From Cyanophora paradoxa (lineage: Eukaryota > Glaucocystophyceae > Cyanophorales > Cyanophoraceae): a stretch of DNA of 64,000 nt. Location: the NCBI GenBank assembly GCA_004431415.1, contig QPMI01000178.1:1-64000 (forward strand), in the 5' to 3' direction. Below are positions 45,501-59,000 of the stretch, piece after piece. Each line of letters starts with the position of its first letter. Position 1 is the stretch's first letter. Made by a program: the position numbers and the translations under genes. The notes below the pieces were generated by a model. It made no database searches. It was given only the letters and a program-made list of their open reading frames with translations, and was not told the origin of the DNA.

Positions 45501-48500
45501 GGGCACGCACTCTACGGTGCAGACCCGCACGTAGTTGCCCTTCACCGCGTCGCCGCGGTTGTCGTTGTAGTCGTGGCACTCTGCGCCGGGGGTCGACTCG
45601 CCAGCCCCGACGCTGGCGCCCGCCCCTCCCGCTTGCAACCGCCGCCGCGTTGCAGCGACTTTTGCCGGCACTGCATCCCGAAACCATGTCAGGGAGTTCG
45701 GCACGCACAGAGCTAGACCCTGCTTATATAATTAACGCACTCATGACCGAAGAGATGGACACTTGCGCAGCCGGGCATGTCGGCTTCGTCCAGTAGTCTG
45801 CAAGAAAACGATCGAGCCGCGATGCATCCAAGTGCACAGGGCGATCGCGAGGCACCTGGATAATCTTTGGTGCACTTAATCTTGCCGTTGGATCCCGGCT
45901 CACAGCTCTCCCCGCACATCTCCTTCTTGAGGTCTCGCGCCTGACTGGCGGTCGAATCCTTCGGCGCCTTGTATATGCACTCGGATTTCGCCGACGATTG
46001 GCACGTGTCCTTCCCCGTTGCGAGCGGCTTCAGAGCGGCAAGCTTGCCTGCGAAAAGGGGTATCGGACTCTGTGACGTTGCGGCGCTTCTGATCCTTCCC
46101 CTAAAACGAACCGAGAGTGCTACCGATGCCTTTCAGCGTCTTGGAGTTCAGCGTGACGGCTGCAGAACCAGCGTCAGGCCTAGGGAACAGCACGCAAATT
46201 GGCGCAGCCTGTGCGGCTCACGGCTGTTTCGGGTCGTGAAGATGATGGGGTCGGTGTAGTTTGAGCGCCCCTCGTGGCGGCCGCAAGCCACTTGCACCGC
46301 GTAGGTCTTTAGGCCTTCCAGCTCGAGCACGCTGACGACGCTGGTCATCGTGCGGTTTTTCGGGGCCGAGGCAATATCAGCGCTTGTGAAGTTCAGGGTC
46401 CCTGGCCGCGATCGCGGGCCGTCGGTCAGTCAAGATTCCGATCACGACGAGCGCGAGCAGCGGACTCACCGGCGTCCGTCCCGTTAATCAGCATGTGGCA
46501 CATGGTAACTGCGAATAATTATAAATGGCAGGAATGAATTTCGAAGGCATTTTTGGCAAGGCCGCGTTCTCTCGCACCGGGATCCCCGCCTCCGGTTCCA
46601 TACCGCATGTCGAAATACACCGTGACGTACTGACTCTGCATCGGGGCGGTCGTGAGAGGAAGCCGAGACGCGTGTGCATGCGCTGCGCACTTCGGCCTGC
46701 TTGACGACAAGGTTCGCTGGCGGCGGCAGATCTGGAAGACATGTACAGGTCGGGACGCGCCCGAGCCGCTTGCACCCGCGGAAGTTAAAAGAGCGCCGCA
46801 CCTTTCGTCGTGAGAGTCTGCGACTTGCTCTGGCCGCGTCCGTTCGCGTTCGAGCAGGCAACCTAGCGGCGCAAGACGGTCGTCGACACCAAATAAAAGC
46901 GATCCGGCGTCGATATTAATTGTTTGACTGCAGCCGCGCACCTCGAGCGTGTAGGAGGTTCCGGGGGAGAGGTTGGAGATGAAGGCGGGGACGCCCGAGT
47001 TTCTCGCGGCCTTCCCCCCGCACGTCTCGACGTCGCTGGTCCGGAAGGGCTTGTAGCACCACATGTCGTCGGCCTTGGTGACGCGGAAGACCTCCGCGTC
47101 GGCGATGTAGCCCGCGCAGAACTCGAGGCCCGGCGGGATCAGGTACATCGTGTCGAGCCAGAGGTTGGCGCCGAAGGTGCGGGGAGCGAGGGTGAAGCCC
47201 GGCGACGGCGGCGGCTCGAGGTCTGCGCGCGCAGGTTGGCTCGTTAAAGGCGGCTGGGATGAGCACGTTAACGTTAACGTTAACGTTGGACGCACTGAGG
47301 ATGTCGACGGGGATCCAGCCGCCTTCGCGGCGACCCAGCCGATTTGCGCAGGAGACGGCGATCTTGTAGCGCCCCACTCCAAGGGTCTGCGGCAAGCCCG
47401 TTATCTTAGATCTCCTTCGTTCTTTCCGGGGCCTATAGCTAGGCCTCGATTCAGACACTGCGGACCCGCCGACTGGTGCCGACGGCGAAGGAGTCGATCG
47501 TGCGGCGCACAAGCTGCTGGTCGCCGAACTCCTCCAGCTTAACAGTGGGCCCGACGCCCTGTTTGCAGCTCGCGATCGATCGCGGACCGGTTTACGACCT
47601 CGAGAGCTCCAGCGCGGACCTGGATGGGCTGGTTGTTGACCTCGATGAAGACGATCGAGCAATTGAAGGTGTCGGCGGGGACTTCGAAGTAGCGGGGGAT
47701 GGTCGGCCGCGGGATGCCGATCTCCATTGTGGCCCTCTTCGTGTTGACGTCGACGGACACTGCAAACCGCACCGGCGCAAATGGCTCCTGGGGCGGGCCG
47801 TCGGCTGCGCGCGGATGAGTGCCTTAGAGCGGAAACAAATCGCTGCGCATGCACGGGCTGCGCGCACTGGTGAAGGTGACTCTCGGGGAGAGGGGGCCCG
47901 CCTCGATATTGTTGGAGCACCGAGACATGAACCTGTTGGCCAAGTTGACATCTGGACACGCGAGCTCGAGCGCAGGTAGAAGGGAGCGCGCACGTGTAGT
48001 CGGAGGAGGGTTCGAGACCCTTCACGCTCACAAGGCGGCCCGAGCGAGTGCTCAGCTCGGTCGCGACGACGTGCCCTACAACGATCTTGCCAATCATGGC
48101 GTAGAGGTCACACTTCAGGATGGGGGGCCAGGCGAGCTCTGCCTGTATCCCAATCTGCACGCGCGCAAAAGTTGAGATCATGGCCGTCGAGATCGATGCA
48201 CTATTTCCGCTCCAATCGCACGTACCTGGACGATCAGCGAAGTCGTCGTGTAGTACATCAGCCTCGGCGGCGGCGGCTGAAGCGGCGGCGCAGGCGGGAC
48301 GGGGCCCGTCTGGAACTGGACGTAGGTCTCTGCGACGACCTTTACGTTCGGACCGTCGTTCATGTTGAGGTACACGGTGCAGTTCAGCTGCGAGTTCGGG
48401 GGTAGACCCGCCGCCTCCAGCGAGATCGGCACAAGCTTGCGCGGAGGCAGAAGGAACGGTCGAGGCCCAAAGGTTCGCGTTGAAGGCGGGAGCTGCAGAC

Positions 48501-51500
48501 CTTCGGGCTGCGGGACGGAGGTTAAGCGCACGAGCGAGTAATATATAATTTAATAACAGAACTAGAACGGCGCACAAGCGAGGCCGCGGAGCACGTCGCG
48601 TTTACGTAGACGAAGCCTGTCCACGTCCCGGGATTGAGCACATTGAGCACGATTTTGGCCTGTGGTTGAAGCGAATCAAGATTAAATATTGCTTTAAAAA
48701 AGGTTCTAGTAGCCGCTGCATCGAAACCCCGGACCTGGTAGCGCTCGACATCTGCAGACACCGACTCGATCAACGGCGGCTTGCAGACAAAGGCGGCCCC
48801 CGGTGCGAGGGTGCCCGTCCGCTGGCTGCCGGATTGGTCCTCGGCGGTCGTAATGAGCTGTGTGCGCGTGTATCAGCTGAAGATTGAATATTCCTCTCGC
48901 TATCGACAATGCTTTGATGATCACCTCGTTTTCGTTGAGCCGGTACCAAAGCAGCAGCTGGCTTGGGTCCTCGATCTTCACTCTCGGTCCCCGCAGGAAG
49001 AGCTGCGTGGCATTCGCAGACATATCCGTGCCCCAGATTCGGAACTTTTTTTGGCGCCCCGAACAAGTCAGTTTGCGCGCACTGCACTTGATTAGGTTTA
49101 ATACAGACCTCGGCGAGGCCAGTGTTAGAAAGAGCCGCGGTATTCCCGAAGCTCGAGCCACCCAGAGATCCGCGAGTGGCGCCCGCTAGGGCGGAGGGAA
49201 GGGCCCTGAAATCCTCCCTCCTCTCGCCAGCTGGCACGCCGTCAATGAAGCCGCGAACGGTGGCTAGCGCCTGGTCCAGCCCAGCGAAACTAATGTGCAC
49301 GTGACTCCAGTCCGAGACCTGCAATTGAAGCAATCGCAATTAGGCCTCGAGTTCCCGACGCGTGTGCATATGAATGCGCCCTGATTAAAAAGAATAGCGC
49401 ACTTTTACAGTGTTGGTTGTGTTGTCAAAGAGCACAACCGCCTGCCGATTGCCTTGGCCGTCGAGCACTCCAACGGAGAGTGCGAGTACGCTCGTAGAGA
49501 CGAGCCATTCAGCGAAAACCACGTTGCTGTCGTTGCTCGCCGCGCCAATGTGGAGCAGACGAGACCCGTTCGATGGATTACTGGCTGGGTTCACCCAGAA
49601 GTCGATCGAGAGGGCGGTAGTCTGTGGCCAAGTAATATTTGGATTCATTGCAACGCTGATTTCCCCGGATGGCTCGGCTCCCGCGAACGTCATTCCTGCG
49701 CCCGCCACACAGGATCCGGACGTCGAGAGACAAAGAAAGCGTCAGGCAAAGATGCCGAAGGACGAAATTTGATGCGGCAATTGCGAACGGACCGCAAAGC
49801 GGTGGCTGCTTCCCTTCGACGACAGTCTGCTCCGGTTCGGAAATGATCGGATCATTGCTCGGCGGAGCGGGAGGTTCGGGATCAGCTGCAGCCGTCGGCG
49901 GGGGATCCGACGAAGGGATGTTGTTGGGATCGTAAACGGGGACGGTGAACGAGGCGGGGCCGCTGCTCAGTTCCTCGTCGACCGCGATCGAGGCGCCGGC
50001 GCTCGAGGAAGAGTGGCTGAGTGCTGGCGTGCAGCTGTACGTTGTGCCCATGGTCAGGTTCTGCAGGGCCAGGACGTAACTCTTCTGCTGGCCCTCCACG
50101 ACATTAGCGGCTTGCACTGCCTCGCTGACTCCAGAAGCGTCGGCCGTCCCATTCAGAGTGCAGTTGACGCGAACAGAAACGTTCTTGGCCCCGCCCCACA
50201 CGGCGAGGTTCTTGATTGTCAACGGGAAGTACGCGGTAAGGCCGCTTTGCTGCGCCGTGATATTGGCTGCGAGCGGAAGTTCAGCACTACAATCGCCACA
50301 TCGCGCAATCAAAACGACGCTTGTTTACCGCTAAACCAGGCGCATTTTTCCGCCACCGTGTTCTGGGTGGCGCTGCGGCTCGTGCACGTGAAAACAGGTT
50401 GGTCGGCTGTCGTCGTTACCACATTCCGTTTGAGTGATTGCTGCAAGCCGCCGGTCAAGACAGTTCCGCTGTAGTCCGCAGCATTAAGGCTCGTCTGCCG
50501 GTGCGATTGGAAACGTATAAGTAAGCGCGAAGTGCGATTTCGAATCGCCATTCAGCATTTCTAGCTATAGATTCCAATGCTCTTAAGGGCAAAGATGATT
50601 AATTCTTTATGTGTACCGACTGCTCATCCAGTCTGAAATCCCTGCGAATGCAGGTGCGACAGCAACGAAGTCAATATGTGCTCTCGTAAATAGTTAAGAG
50701 GCGGGGAACGGCACATGTATGTGCGGTACTTTCTGCGCGCGCACAAATGGTTGGCCATAAGAATGGAATACTTAAATTTAGCAAGCGCACAGTAGCATGC
50801 GGCATCCAATCCGGTCCATGAAAAGGTTTTGAATTTCCACTTGGGAGAGGGCTGACTTCCATATCCGGAGCCTTTGCAGATATTGACGTCGACGCGGGGC
50901 GTACGAGAGCAAAAACTGAGAACAGCGCACTCGGCAAACGTGAAGCCTTGAGGCGTGGTGTATTCCGTGCCGTCGCCGACTCTGAACCTTGTTCTCCCGT
51001 TCACATAGAGGCTCCGCATCGGAGTGTCGAAGTTTGATGGGTCGCCCATCACGGGACGGAGTCCGATCGGAGAAGTCGTGGCGGGGTCGTCGACACTCGC
51101 TAGGTTGCCACCATAGACGAACATTTGCACTCCGTTTCGGTAGCACGCAACCGGCGCCACGTTGCCGGAAGTAGTAGCCCCCATAACGTATGCCTGGCAT
51201 TGGAGTGAGCTCGAGCTCGGGGCACGTGCATCGCATGAGCGGCTCGGAGAAACAATTCAAACGCGCACGAAGTGAACCTGCGCAGCTCAATTAATCTACG
51301 AAGACCACGCGCAAGTTCAAACGAGCACGCACCCATGTGCCAGCCTAATGAAGTGATACAAGCACCGGTACCGGATGCGGCAGGGGCCGGGGGCGCGTCA
51401 GGATTTCACAGATCTAGAGTGACCAAACGCATCATCACGCATGGACGAAAAAGTACCGGGAGAAGAACATTGGAGACGCCGTTGGCAGTATTCGTGTCTT

Positions 51501-54500
51501 TCCACTCGCATGCTCTGGTGCGTCGTTTTTGGTTATCCGTAGATCCGTACGACTGGCGCATAAAGAGCCGAGTCCTGCAAATGCAAACAAGCATCTTCAG
51601 GTAGGCAGTTCGATTATATAGAGGAATGACGGTACGGTGGCAAACCACGATTCGCTAAATCTGTATGTGTGCAAGAGATAATGAGCCAAACCGCAGCAAG
51701 AGAGAGCACGCGCACGCGAATTGTGCACCCGACCAACCAATCTTGTGCGGTTATGGTCGTAGCGCTCGGATTCCAAAGTCCAAGCACAACATTTATCTGC
51801 AATCGCGCAGCTCTTTGCGATCCAAGGCCACCACGCACGGCGATCATGAGGGATAAGACGCGCACGTTTGTGTCTGTCGACGTGGATGGGCGGAACACCC
51901 TGGCACGCGTGCGGTCAGAAGGACGCGCGAAAACGGGTCTATATGCGGGCGCAGCTAACCAGAATTCGACCGTGAGCGGATTGAGCAGCGTTTTGCTGTA
52001 CGCAAAATTCACCATCTCCGCGCCGGCTCTTGTAGAAGTCGCGGCGAATTTGAGCCCTGCACGCAGTTCAACGAGGCCATAATGAGGGATCGACGGCGAG
52101 TGAATGCAATTGCAAGCTGGACTTTCCGCACCGCATGACGGCGCCTTCGCGGCAGGGATAGTAAAGGAAGGGGTCGGTGCAGAGGACGCTAGAACGGTGA
52201 GCCCCCTGCCGACGCGCGCGGTGCACGCGTAGTTTGAGCCAGCTCTAAGTCTGCGTGAGGAGAGAAAGACCGGTCAGGCGCTCGCGAACTTTGGATGCGA
52301 GGCCCCGGCAAAGCGGATCCCGGATGCGCACTCATCCGCCAGGCTTAGTGCGACCTTGGTCTCTCCAGTGGCTGGCACAGTGACGATCTTCCCTTTCAGA
52401 TACCCCGCCACGGCAACGGTCTCGCTGCCCGAGCAAGTGATCCAAGCGGTGACGGAGGCGTCGCTGCTTCCAGTGTTCGACACAGTGAGATCGAAGTGCG
52501 CGGTCACGCCGACGATCCGGCGCGAGTCGATCGCGACGGAGAGGCCGCCGCTGGGGAAGCACTGAGGGATTGTCACCGCCGTCTGGGCATTCCCGGTGCA
52601 GGTAGCGAGATACGTGGGCGGCTGATCGTCGGTGAGGGTAGGGACAGCCAGATGTGCATTGCTGCCGCCGTAGTCTGCAGCCGTTCTCGTCGTCGTCTGC
52701 AAGCCGAATTTGAAAAGGCTCCATCAGAGTTCTGTAACGAGCCGGCGAGCCGTTCGCGAGCTTGGCGCACGCCAGTTTCGTTGAACTTCATGATCAGGGA
52801 GGGGACGAACGCACGCAGTTGATTACTCAGCATCGCGATCGGGCTCAAACGAAAAGCCCCATGCAAATGGCCATGGCCAGGGCCCCAAACATACCTTCCA
52901 GTAGCTGGGCGTGGCAGAAAATGAAAGCGAACGGAGCGTCAGGGCGCGATCGCGAACAATTGCAAAGAACGGTCGGCGACCACCGCGCGCACTGGAACAT
53001 TTCGTACTTCCGGAACGATGTGCACGAGAGGCCGTTGTTGTACAAGTCCGTAACGTCGCTCTCTGAGAGAGCTGCGGCCCATATTCTCATCTCTGAGAGA
53101 GTCAGGTCGATGAGCGAGTACTCCTCCTGACCAGGCTTCTGCGAATGCGGCTCGCTGTGAGCTTAAACCGGTTACGCCGCGTGTAGCTATAGCCTTTCCC
53201 AGTTCGCACGCAGTTGCAATGAGCTTCGGGCATGTACATCGCACTAATACAAGCGATTCCCACGCACGTTGTCGAGGAAGGTCTCGCCCAGGAGCGGCCC
53301 CCGGTGCCCGTAGACTTCGCCGTCGGTGTCGTCATAAATGTAACGGTAGGGCACCCAAAGCGGGGGCAGCCGGAAGCGCTTATTGGGATCAAACAATGTC
53401 GATCCTCTAACCGCGCTGAAGCCGCCCTTGATGCCGTTCCTGCGTGGTAGGAGCGTCAGCTCGGGTCCAATAAACCGAATGGTCTCTCATGTGCATGTTA
53501 CAGCCTGGCAGATTCTCTCTCATCTTCCACCTGTGCCTGCGCACCTGTACCAGCGAATTTGTGCCTCGTTGTTTGATGCATTGGTCGCCTCGATCACAAT
53601 CGCCTGTCGAAGCACTTTAAGCACGCAGGAAGATGCAGATCTCTTGATCGATGAAATGCAAATTAAACCGGTACTGACAATGTGGTACTGAAGACATCAG
53701 ATCGGGGGCGCAAAGCGCGAGTGAGATCGATATCTAGAGTTGTGATTTTCAAATCATGTGCATATGCATATGCATACCCAGTTCCCGTCGCGCTGCCAGC
53801 GGACAGGTGGAAGATCAAGGTTAGCATGACGCTAGCGCTGCCGATCGCGATTTTGATTGCGCGCTGGCGCACCGGAATCGCCTCGGCGGTGCTGCCGTAC
53901 AGACGGCTGGAGGTCCGCATGCGGTGGACCGAATTATCACCATACGACATATGGACGTTCAGGTAGTTGACTTTGGCCGTGTCGTCGTAAAGAAACATCT
54001 GGACGTCCAATATTAATCGTCACGCGTAGTTAGATATGGCAGACAACAGGGGAGGAAGCGGGAGAGAGGGGATCGGAGGGAACGACGGAGGTTTAAAAAG
54101 AGCTTTGAAAAGGACGCGCCACTGAGAACTCGTCTTCCTACGGAGTTCGGAGGCCAATCGCGAACTCATGATCAGCAGGGATTTGACTGCGGAGGCAGCA
54201 GATCTAGAGCCGACCATGTCATAGCCAAAGGTAATGATGCCAGCCGGTGACGGCATGTAGATAGCGGTGTTTGAAGAGAGCACGCGTTTTATCCTGAGAC
54301 TCGCTCAGAACTCGAGGGGTCGATCGCAAAAGAAAAAAAATCAACGGACCAGAATTCCTTGTTTGTTGCGAGTTAGATGCAGTCTGATGAGTTCCGCGCC
54401 GAAAGAACAAGACGGAGAGCATAGCGCACCACCGTCAGCGGGTTTGTAAGCCGCACGCGACCCGGGATCGTTTGCGCATTCTCGACTCGCATGACGCGAG

Positions 54501-54898
54501 GCCTGTTGTATATGGTATACGACCCAGCCGCAGTCTTTCCGAAGTAGACACCTGCAGCGCTCGTTTCGCGAAGCTCAAGCTTGAGGGAAGTTGATGATCA
54601 CATGTACATCGGGCGCATGCGCACCGCAGTTCGGCGCCCCCGACGCGGCGCAGCTCTGCACGACGGCGAGCAGCACGAGCACCGCTATCGCTGACAGGTG
54701 CGCGGTGCCGAACGCTCCCGCCCCGCGGCCGCGCGCAGAGTAGAGTAGCTGCAGAGTAGGCGAGAAGGCGAGCGAGTCGAGCGCACGTCTAGATCTGCCG
54801 CCGAAGGAGATGCCGCTGCATGCGCAGCTGAACGACCCCGCGACGCTGCGCGCGCGGGCTGCCGGGGCGCCCGATCGCGACCCGTCGAAAGCGTCCAT
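42573..54898 (-). CDS. Giant type-I surface protein with LamG-like and FN3-like domains
   Basis: About 12 kb of minus-strand exons. The N-terminus (ATG 54898) has a hydrophobic signal region, HLSAIAVLVLLAVVQSCAAS, after about 65 residues. At least three concanavalin-like (LamG) jelly-roll units follow, each closed by the typical phrase: MRIWAAALSESDVTDLYNNG (53034-53090), LRIWKSALSQVEIQNLF (50820-50870) and FRIWGTDMSANATQLFLRG (48990-49044). Strands such as TALSIDFWVNPASNP and SDWSHVHISFAGLDQAL support them. Cys-bearing FN3-like modules separate and follow them (TTYSCTPAL, NCTVYLNMNDG, PGTSYTLEVRGCS, LTPYRLVATCSNT), with many N-x-S/T sites. The 3' end encodes a Ser/Gly stalk, one TM helix (AVLLLVGGIWAWNYY, 42711-42767) and a basic tail to a stop at 42573. 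Adhesion or recognition role inferred. One gene is assumed; two adjacent same-strand genes are possible. Confidence 0.6.
45347..45371. repeat. GACAA pentanucleotide repeat
   Basis: Five tandem ACAAG/GACAA units in an intron of the giant surface-protein gene. Confidence 0.85.
47265..47287. repeat. ACGTTA tandem repeat, fully palindromic
   Basis: ACGTTA is repeated almost four times, giving overlapping GTTAAC and AACGTT palindromes within an intron of the giant surface-protein gene. Confidence 0.85.
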
Positions 54899-56004
54899 GG
54901 CCAGCGTGAAGGATCGGTATATAAGGACCGTCGAAAGGAGATCGGTATATCGCGGCTGTGAATGCTGCCGTGCTCGCAGAGGATCCGGAAGCTTTAAGCT
55001 AATATATAAGCCGGTCCGCTCGCCCGCTCGCCGGTCGGCGCACGCCGCTAACTGCGCCCGCGCTCAGACCCCGCGGCCGGGCCCCGCGGCCGCGGCCGGC
55101 CGCCGCGTCCGGTATATATACGTATCCCGCGGCCGGCCGCTGAGACGTCGACGTCGACCCCACGCTATCGATATCGATATCGATATCCGCGCTGGAACCC
55201 CGAGGATCCGGAGATCTGAGCTCGAGCAGCTAGCGCTAGCAGTTTTTCGACTTGTACAGTGCAGTAGCAGTGACAGCAGCGACCTGCAGCGGCGGGGGCG
55301 CGGGGCGGGGGGGCGGGGCCGGGGGGCCTCCGCTGACGCCCCCTAGCTATAGGGAGCGGTTTGGCCGGACCTACCAAATATTTCCCGCGGCCGCCCACTA
55401 AATTAAAATGACCAAAATCGCAAAGTACTAATTATTTTCCTGTACTAAATAAACTAGTTCTACAGTACTCTGTGAGACGCGGCACTGCGGCAAAGACGCC
55501 GCACAGCGGCACAGGACTACTTAGTCACTACTACAGTAGTAGTCACTGAGTGGCAAGTCACTGGCAAGTTCAGTGGCAACTTAAAGGCTTGCTGCCAGGC
55601 TGCCCGGCGCCAGCGCTAGCGCCGGGGCCGGCCGCCGGCGACCCGGCCGCGGCCGGCACCTGCATGCAGCAGTGCTGCAGCCTGCACTGCGGCAGCCTGC
55701 AGGGCAGTGCAGGCTGCCGCCGGCGCGCAGTGGTACTGGCACCGTACTACCGTAGTACGGTACTGCTGCTGCATGCGACAGCTGTAGTCGATATCATAGT
55801 GTAGATCTGCGGATCGATCGATATCGCAAATCGCGATCCGGTCCTCTGACCGTCCTCGAGCTCATATATATGCATCCGGAGAGCTTCAAGCCGCGGCCGC
55901 AGTGCGGCTCTGCAGCTGCGGCCAGTCTGTGGCAAAGCTCGACAAGCTCGGCTTTACTAGCATTCGAGGCGCACACATGTGCAAGCGCTAGCGCTAGCGT
56001 AGCG
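54899..56004. other. Divergent intergenic region between the two surface-protein genes
   Basis: No gene seen. Contains GC-palindrome blocks (GCGGCCGCGGCCGGCCGCCG near 55080-55110), an ATATCG tandem repeat (55164-55187), TATATA words (54917, 55000, 55112, 55864) and CAGTGCAGCCTGCAG-type repeats (55660-55710). Presumably holds the promoters of both genes. Confidence 0.5.
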
Positions 56005-59000
56005 ATGCATAGGAAAGATCCTCCCGGCTTCCGTATGCGCGTTCGGGGCGGAACGGGAGCATGCGCATGCGCCCTGCTTCTGGCGTTTATCGTCTTGGTG
56101 AGCATTGCAGCTTGCGTCGACGCAAACCGCTACGAAAAGAACGGTGCGCCCAGTACTAACACGCTGTACAATAGAGCTATAGCTATAACTAGCGACGATA
56201 TCGACGCATGTGCATCTGCGGCTTTCCTTTAGTCATACTTGCGACCCGGACGCCGATGCGCAGCATGGAAGGCATTCGCGTATGCACCCGGCGAGCGCTT
56301 CACTGCTCGCCCGGGACACTTGAAGCCGAGATCAGAGGCCGAGATCAACCGCGGCTCAACCGTGGACCCGACGACTGGCCACCGTCACTGGGACGCTGAG
56401 GTCCGACTTTGTGGCAACCGTAGGCCCGGCGTGTGGCTCTTAAGATCTTGAGCGGAGATCGCAGGATTTCAGAGTTCACCCGGGCGGGAAGCGATCGCGG
56501 CTCCGCATGAAGGGCGTGCAGGTCCGCGAAGCTCTACTCCTCGAAGACGAGGAGAGCATCATCGCCGTGCACTGGTTCGTGTGGCCGTCGCGGATCCGGG
56601 ACCCGTTCAACGGTCAATGAAATTGAATATAATTTCCAACTCTGACTCGAGCGCAGCGCGCACGCCCCGCACACGATGTCGCTCGTACTGGACGACCAGC
56701 ACGGTCACTCGCACGCCCACGGGGGCGAGAAGGCGTCGACGCGCGTCCACAGCCGACTCCACAAGTTCAAGTACGACATGCTCATTTCCGGTCAAGAGCA
56801 CTGGTGCGTCTGCATTTCGCACCCGCGCTTGAAGCTTATGGCACAGATCCGATATCGCAATCGATGGTTAAAAATTAAGACCCCGCCGTGCACATGTACA
56901 GGCACTGCGGCTCTGCGGTTCCTGAAGAGGAAAGCGAAGACGAGGGGTCGCGCGTTGGAGCACCGCCAGTGATGGGCCGCGGGAAGGCGTGCACGGGACC
57001 TCCAGCCTCCTGTTTCGCTCTTAGATTGCAATTGATCCGCGGTTGACAGGGCGGAGTGTTCGTTCGGGTCCTGGAAGTGCACACGCATCCGTGCTCCGTC
57101 CCCGTCAAAAACTCCGGCGCGCTCTTCGGACTGTGCGTCGATCTGCGGACTGAGAAGGCAAGGATTACGGTGCGTCGCAACTCGGAAGGCGTCGCGATCG
57201 GAAACCCAGGACTCCCGTGTCTCACCCATGTGCATGTCTCGCAGGACATGTTTAAGGATCTGCACTTCGGTAATTTTCAATGGATTCAATTGCAATCGCG
57301 ATACTCTACAAACTCGCAAGTTTGTATTCGAATCTGACCATGACCACCGGTCGAGCAGAAAGCAATGCCGAGGATATCGTCTCCCATCAGTGCGCTGCGC
57401 GGCGCACTTGTTTTTAGACACCCTCTACAGTTTTTTAACGCATCGTGCAGCGAAGGGCGCCGGGTCTCCGAGGACGACTACAAGTCGCGCGGACCCGTAC
57501 GCGGGCACGACTTCGGTGGTGAGGCACTCTGTGCAGAGCGCGCAGCTGTGGGATTCTGAGTTGTGTTGCGGGCCGGGTGCTGGTGCAGACTGGAAGCCAA
57601 AGAAGGCGCGGAGACAGCACGCCTCGGTCGCCACCTGGCAGCCTCCTCGCGCCGCTTCCGGGTCCAAGTCCGCGAGGACCGCCGACGCCCTTCACTCGGT
57701 CCACTCCGGCAAGGCGACAGAGCAGCGGATGCACGAGGAGAAGGAGCACTTCCGCAGCCAAGTGAGGATGTACCCAGCAGGGCCGTCACCGATGGGCGAC
57801 GACGAGCCGTACGAGCCGTCTGCGGTCAAGGACGATGAAGAGCTCGCCACCGGCGACCTCGACGGCCACCGGCACGCGCAGCAGGGGCGCCGCGGCCTCC
57901 GCTTTGACCTGTTCGGTTGGCTTGGCAATGGAATCAAGAAGGCCGCAAGCGCAATAAAAAAGGGGTTTGATAAGGCAAGCTGTAGCTTGAGCGCATAACC
58001 CGGCGCTCCGCTGAGGTTGTATTCCTCGCAGGTCGGACAGGCGATCAAGAAGGGTGTCGAGAAAGCCGGCGACTGGGTAAAGAACACCGCCGGCCCCTGG
58101 CTGAAAAAGAACGTTGTCGAGCCCGCCGTGCGACTCGCGATGCCTTCCGTTCGGTTCCCGTTCGAGTTCGCTGACTTTCTTGGCGCAGAAAAAAGGTCCG
58201 GCTGACCCGAGCTTTTGGGTCTCAGCCAATAAAACGATTGCTGTGCACGTACGTGGTCCGCCCTTGCATATTAATCGCGTCCGATTGCAGCCATCGCCGC
58301 CGCTAAGGACTGGGTCGAGGTTCGGATTTTCCTTTCTCAGGTCGGCGCGACCCTTCTAGCGCTGACTTTTATAACAGGAGGCCGGCAACACGGCCATGTA
58401 CATTGTAAACAAAGTTGTCAAGTATGCGAAAGATAAACTTGAGGACTTTGATAAAGCAACAGGTCGCGCTCCTGTGCTCGCGCTGCATTAATCTTCTCAA
58501 CGTTAACGGATGATTGTCGTTTGCAGGCGGGAGGTTCGGCGGAATCATCGGTCAGATGCAGATGGGCATGGACCTCGTGAAGACCGCGGGCGAATTCGTC
58601 GTGAACGCGGTGCGTCATATATGCATGTAAAATCCGCGTTGCCGTCGGCCCGTGTACGTAATTTTAAAATATCGATTACTGATGCATATTCTCGATCTCC
58701 GCCTCGCGCGCAGGCTGAAGCCGTGGTACGTACATTCGAGCCGCGATCGCAAGAATGCATATGCTCCTTTGAGCTGCGATCGCGAGGATGCCTGCGCCGC
58801 AGGCGACCACCGCGCTGGACTACGCCGCGCTGGCCGTGGAAGCCCTCTCTTGGTCAGCGAGCTTCGGGTTCCTCGTTGATAAAGCTGACGTATCGGCGCA
58901 GTGCCGCCGGAGAGTGCAATCTCATTTTCCGCATCACGAAGGGCACGATTCCGTTCCCGCCGTACCCGGAAATGCCCAAGCTGTGCGTGGTGTCGAATTT

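Noticed and set aside
49454-49846. Plus-strand frames within the giant surface-protein gene
   Set aside because: They overlap minus-strand LamG/FN3-like exons and show no domain of their own.
54917-54927. TATATAAG as a TATA box for the giant surface-protein gene
   Set aside because: Wrong orientation and only about 20 bp upstream of the ATG; similar AT words are common in this half of the window.
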